Assembly: GCA_020073485.1 (NCBI GenBank)
Contig: JAIQFB010000006.1
Location: forward strand, 1 to 64,000
DNA length: 64,000 nt
Direction: 5' to 3'
DNA from: Terriglobia bacterium
GTDB taxonomy: Bacteria; Acidobacteriota; Terriglobia; Acidiferrales; UBA7541
Below the pieces are notes generated by a model. It worked only from the letters and a program-made list of their open reading frames with translations, did not search any database and was not told the origin of the DNA. The position numbers and the translations under genes were made by a program. This document shows, piece by piece, positions 24,225 to 33,187 of the stretch. How positions within the stretch are numbered: the first letter of the stretch is position 1; each line of letters opens with the position of its first letter.

Positions 24225-25589
24225 ATGCCTCATACCCCACAATATTCCGGCCTGCTGACCGACCTGTATGAATTGACCATGGCGGCGGGCTACCTGGAAA
24301 CAGGCTTCGACGCTCGCGCGACCTTTGAGCTGTTTGTCCGCTCCCTGCCGCCCCGCAGAAATTATCTGGCCGCCGCCGGCCTCGACCAGGCGCTGGATTT
24401 CCTGGAAGGTGTCAGTTTTTCTGGAGATGAGATTGCGTACCTGCGCACGCTGCCTGTCTTTCAGGCCATCGGCGACAATTTCTTTGATTACCTGGCCCGA
24501 TTCCGGTTTTCGGGCGATGTGTGGGCCATGCCGGAGGGCACCGTATTTTTCCCGGGAGAACCGATCCTGCGGGTCACCGCGCCGGTCATCGAGGCGCAGA
24601 TCGCGGAAACGCCCTTGCTCGCCGCAATTAATTTTCAAACCATGATCGCCAGCAAAGCGGCGCGCGTGACGCAGGCCGCGGCCGGAAAAAACGTGATCGA
24701 ATTCGGCACTCGCCGCGCCCATGGCACCGAAGCCGGAGTGCTGGCCGCGCGCGCGGCCATGATCGGCGGCTGCCTGGGCACCTCGAACGTTGCCGCAGGC
24801 AAGCAGTTTGGGATTCATGTTTACGGCACGCAGGCGCATTCCTGGATCATGGCGCACGAGGATGAAGAGGAAGCCTTCCGCAAGTTTCTCGACGTTTTTC
24901 CCGATCAGGCCGTGCTGCTGGTGGATACCTATGACGTTCACGCGGCAGTGGAAAAAATCATCGCCATGGGCCGCAAACCCAGGGGGATTCGCCTCGACAG
25001 CGGAGATTTTGCCGCGGACAGCAAATGGGCTCGAAAGCGGCTGGACCAGGCGGGGTGGAAAGATGTGATTATTTTCGCCTCGGGCGATCTGGAGGAGGAC
25101 CGCATCGCCCAACTGCTGGCCGAAGGCTCACCCATCGACGGATTCGGCGTGGGCACGGCGCTGGTCAATTCGATTGATTCTCCGTCCTTGGGCGTGATTT
25201 ACAAACTGGTGGAGATTGAATATCGCGGTGCGGTGCGTTCGGCGGCAAAATTCAGCAGGGAAAAAGTCACTTATCCGGGCAAGAAGCAGGTCTATCGATT
25301 TCACCGGCCCGACGGGCAATTCGAGAGCGATATCATCGGACTTGAGGACGAGCGTTTCCAGCATGCGGAAAAACTGCTGCAACCTGTGATGACGGGCGGC
25401 AAGCGCTGCCTGCCGCGCACGAATTTGTTCGAGGCCCGGGACCGCTGCCGAAAGCAGGTATTGCAGTTGCCGGAGCAGCTGCGGCATTTGACCTCCGAAC
25501 TGGAATCCAGCCCGGTTTCGCACAGCGAACAACTCGAACATTCGCTCAGCGAAGCCCGCCGGCGGTTGCAGGCTGCGGCGCGCATTTAA
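24225..25589 (+). CDS. pncB: Nicotinate phosphoribosyltransferase
   Basis: 454 residues. Signature blocks: TDLYELTMAAGYLE (N-terminus), INFQTMIASKAAR, EFGTRRAHG with the phosphorylated His at 166, RLDSGDFAADS (phosphoribosyl-pyrophosphate and nicotinate site), IFASGDLEEDRI, and GFGVGTALVNS. It converts nicotinate and PRPP to NaMN in NAD salvage. The next gene, 26 bases downstream, is nicotinamidase-like, consistent with a two-gene Preiss-Handler operon. Length and order fit the bacterial/plant-type enzyme. Start ATG has no strong ribosome-binding site, but alternatives are worse. Confidence 0.93.
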   Translation: MPHTPQYSGLLTDLYELTMAAGYLETGFDARATFELFVRSLPPRRNYLAAAGLDQALDFLEGVSFSGDEIAYLRTLPVFQAIGDNFFDYLARFRFSGDVWAMPEGTVFFPGEPILRVTAPVIEAQIAETPLLAAINFQTMIASKAARVTQAAAGKNVIEFGTRRAHGTEAGVLAARAAMIGGCLGTSNVAAGKQFGIHVYGTQAHSWIMAHEDEEEAFRKFLDVFPDQAVLLVDTYDVHAAVEKIIAMGRKPRGIRLDSGDFAADSKWARKRLDQAGWKDVIIFASGDLEEDRIAQLLAEGSPIDGFGVGTALVNSIDSPSLGVIYKLVEIEYRGAVRSAAKFSREKVTYPGKKQVYRFHRPDGQFESDIIGLEDERFQHAEKLLQPVMTGGKRCLPRTNLFEARDRCRKQVLQLPEQLRHLTSELESSPVSHSEQLEHSLSEARRRLQAAARI

Positions 25590-25614
25590 AGGAAACACGG
25601 AGAGGGAGTGAGGC

Positions 25615-26259
25615 ATGGTTTCGCGGTCCGTGATTTTCTGGGATGTCGATACGCAGGCGGATTTCATGCTGCCGGGCGGGAAGCTGTACGTTCCCGGCGC
25701 CGAGAAGATCATCCCGAATTTGAAGCGTCTCACCGATTCGGCCCGGCAGGGGCGCGTTTTGATTGTGGGCGATGCGTGCGTGCACGCTCCCGACGATCCC
25801 GAATTTAAACAATTTCCTCCCCACTGTGTTCAGGGTACGCCCGGCGCGAAAATCATCCCGGAAACTCTTGCGGATCGCACGTGCACGATTCCCAGTCAAT
25901 CGGACGCCTCCATTCCCTCGGACCTCTCCGCTTACCAGCAAGTGATCCTGGAAAAGCAGACGCTCAACGTGTTCGACAATCCTCATGCGGAAACCGTGCT
26001 GGAGCGCGCGCGGAAATTCACCGATGCGGACGCGGAAATTTTCGTTTTCGGCGTGGTGACGGAGTATTGCGTGCGGCTGGCGGCGAAGGGGTTGCTCGAG
26101 CGGGGGCGCCGCGTGGCTTTGGTGAGCGACGCCATCGAGACGCTGAAGCCGGAAGAGGGCGCGAAAACCATCGCGGAATTGACCGCGCTTGGAGCGAGAC
26201 TGGTCACCACGGACCAGGCGCTCGCCGCGCTCGACCAGTCCCTGTCACACTCTGGCTAG
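25615..26259 (+). CDS. Isochorismatase-fold hydrolase, likely nicotinamidase
   Basis: 214 residues, ATG preceded by GAGAGGGAG. Cysteine-hydrolase triad: Asp12 (VDTQADF), Lys114 (LEKQTLNVFD), and Cys152 (VVTEYCVR). The adjacent nicotinate phosphoribosyltransferase argues for nicotinamide to nicotinate conversion. The usual metal-site motif D-x-H-x(n)-H is altered to D53-x3-H57 with His70 (FPPHC) nearby, so metal binding may differ. The PPHCVQGTPGA block is typical of nicotinamidases. Alternative: another isochorismatase-like amidase. Cytosolic. Confidence 0.85.
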   Translation: MVSRSVIFWDVDTQADFMLPGGKLYVPGAEKIIPNLKRLTDSARQGRVLIVGDACVHAPDDPEFKQFPPHCVQGTPGAKIIPETLADRTCTIPSQSDASIPSDLSAYQQVILEKQTLNVFDNPHAETVLERARKFTDADAEIFVFGVVTEYCVRLAAKGLLERGRRVALVSDAIETLKPEEGAKTIAELTALGARLVTTDQALAALDQSLSHSG

Positions 26260-26284
26260 AACTTGTCTTGTGCAATCCGCCTCA

Positions 26285-26338
26285 GGGGCTAAAACCCCGC
26301 TTTTATTTGCATTCTGATGTCGCGGCTGAAGCCGCGAC
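26285..26338. repeat. REP-like double palindrome
   Basis: GGGGCTAAAACCCC (26285-26298) followed 20 bases later by GTCGCGGCT-GA-AGCCGCGAC (26319-26338), a perfect 9-base inverted repeat with the CTGAAG core. Typical of dispersed acidobacterial intergenic repeats. It lies between convergent genes. Confidence 0.65.
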
Positions 26339-26385
26339 CCACAATGCCCATTTCCGTTCTCGCGTGTCGCTGAGATCGGGAGTGG

Positions 26386-28059
26386 TCAGCGGGAAGTCGC
26401 TGGAGAGGCTGCATGCATTTGCTGCAAGACTTGCTGAGCCTGCGCATCGCCGGGATCGAGGCGCAGCGCCGTCTCCGCGTCCGTGCGGGCGGATGCAAGT
26501 TCGTTGCGCTGAAACCGGATGAAGGAGCGGCTCGACCAGGCGCGCGCGAACCCGGGCGATTCTGAAATCTCCTGATTCAAGAAATCCAGGGCGGCGTCGA
26601 CGTGACCGGTCTTCGAGAGGATCACGGCGAAATCCACGACCATGGAATCGTAGTGGGGATTGTCCCGCGCGCTCATGTGCAGCGCCTTTTCCATCAACGC
26701 CCCGGCGGCCTGGTAATTTCCCTGCCATGATTCCAGGAGGCCAAACGAAGCCAGCGTATCGGGCGAATCCGGATAAATCCGCAGTGCAATTTGGAATTCC
26801 TTGCGTGCCAGGTCAAGTTGATTGCGGATCATGTATTCGCCCCCGAGATTGGCATGCATCTTCGCGCTGTTGGGAACGGCGCGTACCGCCGATGAATAGA
26901 GGGCCAGATTGTCACGCCAGTCTGTATTGCGCGCCACTGTTCGCGCGGCTAGCGCCAGCAAGACTGCCATGAGTAATCCGCATGCCAACATTCGCTGGCG
27001 TTCCGCGAGCCAACTCCACGCCAGCGCCACCAGTACGCAGAATCCCGCGGAGGGCAGATAGGCGAGCCGCTCGCCCATAATGGTTCCAGTCGGCATCAGG
27101 ATATTTGCCGTCGCTGCAAATCCCGCCAAATAAATTCCGCCTGCCAGGGCTAATCCCGCGTGGCGTTTCCGAAGGGCCCAAATCCACAGGGTTACTGCTG
27201 CGGCCGCCGCCAACGCTGCGGGCAGCGTATGACGCCAGTCGCGGTACATCGGGATCTGGTTGAACGAGTAGTCGCAGGACATCATCACGGGATAGAAATG
27301 CAGCCAGACGTATTTCCAGGCCACGCGCAGTGCGTTGAGAATTCTCCACAACGGAGGAAGGCTTGCGAGCGGGTTGTCCATCAGCGAGATACTCGGCTGG
27401 CCGAAGTGTCCTCCCTGCGCGTTCCGGAGCAGCGCGAGGTACAACACCGTGACTCCCGCGACGCCGGCGTATCGCCGGAGCGGCTTCCAGCGCCCGGTTG
27501 CGTAATCACCCAGCAGGACGAGTGGAAATGCAGCCACGGCCGATTCTTTAGAGAGCATCGCCAGCGCAAAGCACAGCAGCGCCGGAATTTCGCGGTCGCG
27601 CAGGTGCAGGATCCATCCCGCCAGCAGGAATCCGGCGGCCAGCATTTCGGCGCGGCCCATGACCGAGGCGACCGCTTCACTATGAATCGGATGCACGGCG
27701 AATAGCAACGCCGCCGCGAAGGCGATATTTTTCCCCTGGGGATGTCCATCAAAGATTTCCTTCAACACCAAGTACAGCAGCCAGACCACCATCGCGTGCA
27801 GCAAGAGATTCAGCAGGTGGTAACCGAGCGGCTCGGTTCCCCCCAGCGCCCAACTCATCGCGATCGAGGCGAAAGTAAGCGGCCGGTAGACGGAGGTGAT
27901 CTTGTTTTCGGAAAAAAGCAATTGCAGTGAAGGCTGCGTGGTTTGAGGATTGCCCATGACATATAGCCCGTCGTCCATGGTGAACTGGTTTCGCAGCGTG
28001 TTGCCGTAGACCAGCGCCACCGCCGCCAGCAGTATTCCGATGAGCAGACGATCCTTCAT
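26386..28059 (-). CDS. Polytopic membrane protein with C-terminal TPRs (TMTC/O-mannosyltransferase-like)
   Basis: 557 residues. An N-terminal region of about 10 TM helices starts with an acidic pair in MDDGLYVMGN (Asp29-Asp30), as in GT-C glycosyltransferases. Conserved loops HPIHSEAVASVMGRAEML and GERLAYLPSAGF match the TMTC/DUF1736 pattern. The C-terminal third (residues about 400-557) is TPR-like (NLGGEYMIRNQLDLARKEF; ALRIYPDSPDTLASFG). It is probably an inner-membrane mannosyl- or glycosyltransferase acting on periplasmic or lipid-linked acceptors. Specificity is unknown. Confidence 0.78.
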   Translation of the reverse strand: MKDRLLIGILLAAVALVYGNTLRNQFTMDDGLYVMGNPQTTQPSLQLLFSENKITSVYRPLTFASIAMSWALGGTEPLGYHLLNLLLHAMVVWLLYLVLKEIFDGHPQGKNIAFAAALLFAVHPIHSEAVASVMGRAEMLAAGFLLAGWILHLRDREIPALLCFALAMLSKESAVAAFPLVLLGDYATGRWKPLRRYAGVAGVTVLYLALLRNAQGGHFGQPSISLMDNPLASLPPLWRILNALRVAWKYVWLHFYPVMMSCDYSFNQIPMYRDWRHTLPAALAAAAAVTLWIWALRKRHAGLALAGGIYLAGFAATANILMPTGTIMGERLAYLPSAGFCVLVALAWSWLAERQRMLACGLLMAVLLALAARTVARNTDWRDNLALYSSAVRAVPNSAKMHANLGGEYMIRNQLDLARKEFQIALRIYPDSPDTLASFGLLESWQGNYQAAGALMEKALHMSARDNPHYDSMVVDFAVILSKTGHVDAALDFLNQEISESPGFARAWSSRSFIRFQRNELASARTDAETALRLDPGDAQAQQVLQQMHAASPATSR

Positions 28060-28175
28060 GAAAGACCCTTCACGCCGTATTCATGATGCGATTGAAAAGC
28101 GGGGAACGGGCGGCGAGCTTGGAAGACTGTAGTCTTTTCGTTACTTCATCCGGGAAAAATCGATGGGGCGTTGCG

Positions 28176-29450
28176 TCATGCGTCCGCAGCGGGGAGATCG
28201 GTCTTCACCAGGAAATGGTATACCCACATCAGAAGCGTGGTCGCGACGCCGATTCCGGTTACGGCCCACCATACCTGGGCGGGGCGATGCGCCACTTCGC
28301 CGTAATAATGCATCAGGCGGCCGCCGAGCCATCCGCCCACCAGCGATCCGATGCCGATCGGCAGGAATGCGAATCCCATGTACGTTCCCTGCTGCCCGGG
28401 CGGCGCGAGGCGTGAAATATATTCGTAATAGCGCGGCGAAAGCATGATCTCGCCCAGCGCGACCACGAAAATGGAGAGCACCACGGCCCACACCGCCGGA
28501 TGAAACGCGACAATCAGCCAGCCCAGGGCCGAGATCAGTATCCCGAGCGTGATGGCGCGAAACGCCGGAATTTTCTGCGTCACATAGGTCATCAGGAACT
28601 GGAAGCAGATCACTGTGGCGGCATCGGTGATCAGAATCATCTCGACGTCGGCGTGCGGATCGATGTAGCCGTGAATGTAGATTGGCAGAATGATGTATTG
28701 CTGCCAGAAGACGATCCAGTAGCCGGAAAAAATCAGCAGGAAAATCATGAAGCGCGGATTGGTCATCACCGTAAAAAGATTTTTCGCCGTGTCCGCCAGA
28801 CTGGCTGTCTGGACTTCGCCGGAGCGCCGCGGCTCCCGGAAAAACAGAAGCACGGCGAAAAACATCAGCAGTACGCTGAGGGCGGAGACGCGGAACACAT
28901 TCTCGACACCCAGATGGCGGTGCGCCCACGAAGCGATGTACGGCCCCGCCGTGCCGCCGATATTTACCAGCGTGTAGTAGATCGAGTAACCGATCGACCG
29001 CACATTCTCCTTGGACGCGCGCGCCGTGGTGCCCACCACGCACGGCTTGACCATCGCGATGCCCAGCGCCGGCAGCACCAGAACGAACGCCACCAGGCCG
29101 ATCAGCGGCACGGCGGCGCGCACCGGCGCCATCCACGAGGCTCCCAGCGAGCCGAGCAGAAAATACGCGCAGCCGAGAATCAGGTAGGCGAGGGAAAGCG
29201 CGCGCCGGAATCCGAGCCGGTCCGCGACCGCGCCACCCAGAATCGCCAGGAACCAGACCATGCCCCCAAACAGGCCGGCGAGCGATCCGGTCTGCTCGGT
29301 GGGAATGCGCAGCGATTCGTGGAGATAATTGGCGAGGGAGGAGAACGCACCATAATAGGCCAGGCGCTCGAAAATTTCGCTGACGTTCGCCACCCAGAAC
29401 GCGGGCTCGAACCCGTCGCGAATTTCCCGCAGGCGCTGGCTGAAACTCAA
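28176..29450 (-). CDS. MFS transporter, POT-like
   Basis: About 424 residues from a TTG preceded by GGGAG at five bases. The longer frame starts at an ATG (29612) inside the upstream gene and adds a 54-residue region unlike an MFS N-terminus, so the TTG is preferred. The TM1 region FERLAYYGAFSSLANYL resembles the ERFxYYG motif of proton-dependent oligopeptide transporters. GGAVADRLGFRRAL matches the TM2-TM3 signature. About 12 TM helices. Peptide import is plausible but unproven; the second POT motif is not obvious. Confidence 0.8.
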   Translation of the reverse strand: MSFSQRLREIRDGFEPAFWVANVSEIFERLAYYGAFSSLANYLHESLRIPTEQTGSLAGLFGGMVWFLAILGGAVADRLGFRRALSLAYLILGCAYFLLGSLGASWMAPVRAAVPLIGLVAFVLVLPALGIAMVKPCVVGTTARASKENVRSIGYSIYYTLVNIGGTAGPYIASWAHRHLGVENVFRVSALSVLLMFFAVLLFFREPRRSGEVQTASLADTAKNLFTVMTNPRFMIFLLIFSGYWIVFWQQYIILPIYIHGYIDPHADVEMILITDAATVICFQFLMTYVTQKIPAFRAITLGILISALGWLIVAFHPAVWAVVLSIFVVALGEIMLSPRYYEYISRLAPPGQQGTYMGFAFLPIGIGSLVGGWLGGRLMHYYGEVAHRPAQVWWAVTGIGVATTLLMWVYHFLVKTDLPAADA

Positions 29451-29569
29451 ACGTGTCTCCCGTTCGTCCGGCGCAGAGACTGAGGAAGCAGCCGGAACGT
29501 GCGCGATTGTAGCGGAAGGCGCCACGCAGCGCCAGAATTCGCGGCGTGCAAGCCGGGTTTGCCGGATAC

Positions 29570-30073
29570 TTATCCTCTCCTTGAAAACCGCCGGAACATC
29601 GACACGACCCACACGACGTTGAACACCAGGAACGCGACGATTGCTGACACGATCGGCGCGGTGGGCATCCGGGGCGGGCTCTGGAAATTTGCCCGCATCG
29701 CCAATCCCATCGCAAAAACTTCCAGCAGCAGGAATGCGCAGCCATACCAGGCAAAGAACTTTTCAAAATAAGCGAAGGTTTCGGCACGGCGCTCTGGGGC
29801 CAGCCAATATTCCTTGTTCGGCAAGTTGAGGCGTTTTTCCGGCGTCGCGGCAATCCTGCGGTGCAGCCAGAATTCGAGGAACAACGCGGGCAGCAGAATG
29901 ACGCCATAGGTCATCAGGAACTGTGATTTGGTCATCCAGCCGTTAGCGGCGCCGGAAGCGGCAAAGTGCGACGCCATGCGCTCCGGCAGAAGCGGGAAAT
30001 CATGAACAAACTGCAGCAGCCCCGCGGCAAGTATCGCAAAGAAAAGGAATCTAGGAATTCGCAGATCCGCCAT
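29570..30073 (-). CDS. DUF1648-like membrane protein
   Basis: 167 residues from the ATG with GAAGAGGG upstream. Four TM segments (FLFFAILAAGLLQF; FLMTYGVILLPALFLEF; YGCAFLLLEVFAMGLA; IVSAIVAFLVFNVVWVVSMF). The LPERMASHFAASGAANGWMTK stretch (P...HF...G..ng) is the DUF1648 motif, seen in some transcription-regulated membrane proteins. No function is known. The following MFS gene starts 120 bases downstream on the same strand and may be cotranscribed. Confidence 0.72.
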   Translation of the reverse strand: MADLRIPRFLFFAILAAGLLQFVHDFPLLPERMASHFAASGAANGWMTKSQFLMTYGVILLPALFLEFWLHRRIAATPEKRLNLPNKEYWLAPERRAETFAYFEKFFAWYGCAFLLLEVFAMGLAMRANFQSPPRMPTAPIVSAIVAFLVFNVVWVVSMFRRFSRRG

Positions 30074-30435
30074 TTTGCCCTCTTCCAACAGGCTACCGGG
30101 AGATGTTCCGACCTCACAATAGAACTTGTCCGAAAGCGTAATGGAAAGGATCCGGTTGGCCTTGGAGGATGCCGCACCGATGGGTTGTAAGGGTGCGGGT
30201 TTAGAGTCAAGCTCAGCGCAGACGCTGCCCGGTAGGGCAGGACCGCCCTCCTAAAGATGGCTGGAGAACAGCTCGGGGAATTTCAATCACCATTTGGCCT
30301 CTGCCCACTGCTTGTGTAATGCTATAGCGCTTCGGAACTCCCATGGTCCATGACCGGGTGTCTCAGGATAATGGGATTCGGCCGGCTGTTTGATGGAATC
30401 ATCAGGATGAGAATGAATTCGACGGGGCTTGCAGA
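30074..30435. other. Intergenic, divergent promoter region
   Basis: About 360 bases between the DUF1648-like gene (minus) and threonine ammonia-lyase (plus). I see no gene, RNA or strong palindrome. Small ORFs here are not supported by ribosome-binding sites. Confidence 0.4.
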
Positions 30436-31677
30436 ATGCAGACGCAACAGACGTTCGGAACATTGCCGATGGTGACACTTCGCTCGATCAAGGATGCCAT
30501 GGAACGCATCCGGGGCTCGATCGTGCTCACTCCCTTCGTGCATTCGGAAAAGTTCTCGCAGCAGACGGGGAACGCCGTTTTCCTGAAGCTGGAAAACCTG
30601 CAGATGACGGGGGCGTTCAAGGAGCGAGGCGCGCTAAACAAGATTCTGTTGCTCACCGAGGAGGAACGTCGCCGCGGCGTGATTGCCGCGTCGGCAGGGA
30701 ACCACGCGCAGGCCGTGGCCTACCACGCTACTAAACGCGGGATCAAGGCGCAGATCTGCATGCCGCTGACCACGCCGCTGGTGAAGGTGTCCGCAACGCG
30801 CGGCTACGGCGCGGAGGTGATCCTGGTCGGCGCAAATTACGACGAAGCGTGCGAGGAAGCGCTGCGGCGCTCGAAGCAGCACGGCCTGACGTTCATTCAC
30901 CCGTTTGACGACGAAGCCGTGATCGCGGGCCAAGGCACGCTGGGCCTGGAAATGCTCGAGCAGCACGGTGACCTCGATGCCCTGGTGATTCCCGTGGGCG
31001 GCGGCGGCCTGATTGCAGGTGTGGCCTGCGCGGTGAAGGAGATCAATCCGAAAATCCGGATCATCGGCGTGCAATCCTCGAAACTGCCATCGATGAAGGC
31101 GGCGCTGGAAAAAAATGAGCTGGTCACGCTGCCGGCGAATAAAACCATCGCGGACGGTATCGCGGTTCGCGTCGCGGGAACACTGACGTTTCCGCTGGTC
31201 CGCAAGTACGTCGACGAAATCGTGACCGTGGACGAAGAAGAAATCGCCAGCGCGATTCTCCAGTTACTCGAAAAAGAAAAAATGCTTGCCGAGGGCGCGG
31301 GCGCGGCGGCCACCGCCGCGGTGTTGAACAAGAAGACGCCGAACCACGGGAAGAAACTCGGAGTCCTGGTAAGCGCGGGAAACATCGATGTTTCGCTGCT
31401 CTCGCTGATCATCGAGCGCGGGCTGGTGAAGGACGGGCGGCTGGTGCGGCTGCGCATTCACCTGCCGGATCATCCCGGCGCGCTGCAGCGGCTGGCCGGC
31501 GTGATCGCCGACCAGAAGGCAAACATCGTGGAGACCAAGTACGATCGCGCGTATTACGGCGTGGTGTTGGGCGACACGGTGATCGACATCACGATGGAAA
31601 CGCGCGGGCCCGAGCACGTCGCGGACCTGACCGCGGCGCTGGAAGCGGCGGGGTATCCCTTCGAGCGCGTACAATAA
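30436..31677 (+). CDS. Threonine ammonia-lyase with ACT domain
   Basis: 413 residues. PLP fold type II: Schiff-base Lys62 (TGAFKERGA), ASAGNHAQ (85-92), and phosphate loop GGGGL (188-192). A C-terminal ACT-type regulatory domain follows (RLRIHLPDHPGALQRLAG, residues about 340-413), as in TdcB/IlvA-type enzymes. It converts threonine to 2-oxobutyrate and ammonia, feeding isoleucine synthesis or threonine catabolism. The neighbouring 2-amino-3-ketobutyrate CoA ligase-like gene suggests threonine breakdown. Start is the first ATG; a second at residue 12 is possible. Confidence 0.9.
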   Translation: MQTQQTFGTLPMVTLRSIKDAMERIRGSIVLTPFVHSEKFSQQTGNAVFLKLENLQMTGAFKERGALNKILLLTEEERRRGVIAASAGNHAQAVAYHATKRGIKAQICMPLTTPLVKVSATRGYGAEVILVGANYDEACEEALRRSKQHGLTFIHPFDDEAVIAGQGTLGLEMLEQHGDLDALVIPVGGGGLIAGVACAVKEINPKIRIIGVQSSKLPSMKAALEKNELVTLPANKTIADGIAVRVAGTLTFPLVRKYVDEIVTVDEEEIASAILQLLEKEKMLAEGAGAAATAAVLNKKTPNHGKKLGVLVSAGNIDVSLLSLIIERGLVKDGRLVRLRIHLPDHPGALQRLAGVIADQKANIVETKYDRAYYGVVLGDTVIDITMETRGPEHVADLTAALEAAGYPFERVQ

Positions 31678-31727
31678 GAATTTCCATCGCCGGCCAGCGT
31701 TAGGGAGCCGCGACGAGAAAGACTGCC

Positions 31728-32927
31728 ATGACCGCCACAACCTCAGATCCACTTTCTTATTTGCAGGATCAGCTCCGCGAACTCGACGCAAAAGGGCTCC
31801 ATTTCCGTCTGCGCGTGCTCGATGGCGAGCAGAAACCAGTCGCGCGCTTTGACGGCAAAGAAGTCATCAACCTCAGCTCGAATAATTATCTCGGCCTGAC
31901 GACGCACAAGACCCTTCGCCGCGCCGCTATCGAAGCGATTCGCACGCACGGCGTGGGAGCCGGAGCGGTGCGCACCATCGCCGGTACCATGGACCTGCAC
32001 ATGGCGCTGGAAGAGCAGATCGCGAAGTTCAAGGGGACCGAGGCGTGCGTGGTCTTTCAGTCCGGGTTCACGGCGAACGCCGGAACCGTCGCGGCCGTTC
32101 TGGGGAAAGACGATCTGATCATTTCCGACGAATTGAATCATGCGTCCATCATCGACGGCTGCCGGTTGTCGCGCGCCACGATCAAAGTGTTCAAGCACAA
32201 GGACGTCGCCGATTGCGAACGCATCTGCAAGGAAACGGAAAACTGGACCGGCCACAAGCTGCTGATCACCGACGGCGTATTTTCCATGGATGGCGACATT
32301 GCTCCGCTGCCCGAACTGTGCGATTTGGCCGAAAAATTCAACTGCATCATGATGGTGGACGACGCGCACTCCTCCGGGGTGCTCGGCCGCAACGGGCGCG
32401 GCACGGTGGACCACCTCGGCTGCCACGGCCGCGTGCACATTCAGGTCGGCACGCTCAGCAAGGCCATCGGCGCGATGGGCGGTTACGTCTCCGGATCGCG
32501 TTCGCTGATCGATTTTCTGTACCGCCGCGCGCGGCCCTTCCTGTACTCGACGGGGCATCCGCCGTCGGTCATCGCCACGTGCCAGGCCGCGTTCACGCTG
32601 CTCGATTCGCCCGGCGGCGAAAAGCTGATCAAGAAACTTTGGGCCAACACGAAATTCTTTCAGCGCCGTTTGCGCAAGCTGGGCTTTTCCACGGGTTCAA
32701 CCGAGACACCCATCACGCCGATTCACGTGGGCGACGCCGCGAAAGCATTTGATTTCTCGCGCCGCCTGTATGACGCGGGCGTGTACGCGCCTTCGGTTGG
32801 CTTTCCGACTGTCGCGGAAGGCAAGGCGCGCTTGCGCGCCATCGTTACCGCCACGCACAAGCGCGCGGATCTGGAGCGCGCCTGCGAAATCATCGCGGAA
32901 ACCGGGCGCGGCCTGGGCCTGATTTAG
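31728..32927 (+). CDS. kbl: Glycine C-acetyltransferase / 2-amino-3-ketobutyrate CoA ligase family
   Basis: 399 residues, fold type I PLP aminotransferase-like. Markers: LSSNNYLGL near the N-terminus, AGTMDLHMALEEQIA, VVFQSGFTANAG, DDAHSSGVLG (212 Asp binds the PLP ring N), and GTLSKAIGAMGGYV with Schiff-base Lys245. HGVGAGAVR binds phosphate. Closely related to KBL, 8-amino-7-oxononanoate synthase (bioF) and serine palmitoyltransferase; KBL is favoured by the 50-base spacing from threonine ammonia-lyase, but no threonine dehydrogenase gene is present. Cytosolic. Confidence 0.82.
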   Translation: MTATTSDPLSYLQDQLRELDAKGLHFRLRVLDGEQKPVARFDGKEVINLSSNNYLGLTTHKTLRRAAIEAIRTHGVGAGAVRTIAGTMDLHMALEEQIAKFKGTEACVVFQSGFTANAGTVAAVLGKDDLIISDELNHASIIDGCRLSRATIKVFKHKDVADCERICKETENWTGHKLLITDGVFSMDGDIAPLPELCDLAEKFNCIMMVDDAHSSGVLGRNGRGTVDHLGCHGRVHIQVGTLSKAIGAMGGYVSGSRSLIDFLYRRARPFLYSTGHPPSVIATCQAAFTLLDSPGGEKLIKKLWANTKFFQRRLRKLGFSTGSTETPITPIHVGDAAKAFDFSRRLYDAGVYAPSVGFPTVAEGKARLRAIVTATHKRADLERACEIIAETGRGLGLI

Positions 32928-33187
32928 CGTTATTTGCTTCGCTTTTGGACTTCTGAATTGCGGAAATTGTGGAAACAATTTTCCTCCGTAGAAATTGCTC
33001 GATTGTATAAATCCGACTCAATCCCCGTCCCATTGGCAGGGCGCCTATTTTTATATCCTTCTGAAAATAAAATAGTTGTCCTGTGGAAGATGAATTGCCT
33101 CTGTGAGCGCTACGAGCTGATTCGGGAACATTGAGGGAGCCAAACGTGGTATTTGCTCGTAACTCAACCCATAGGAGAGGCAATTCC

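Noticed and set aside
28141-29907. 588-residue minus-strand ORF overlapping the POT-like transporter in another frame
   Set aside because: It shares the strand but is out of frame with the helices and motifs of the transporter and of the DUF1648-like protein. It has a shadow-like Arg-rich composition.
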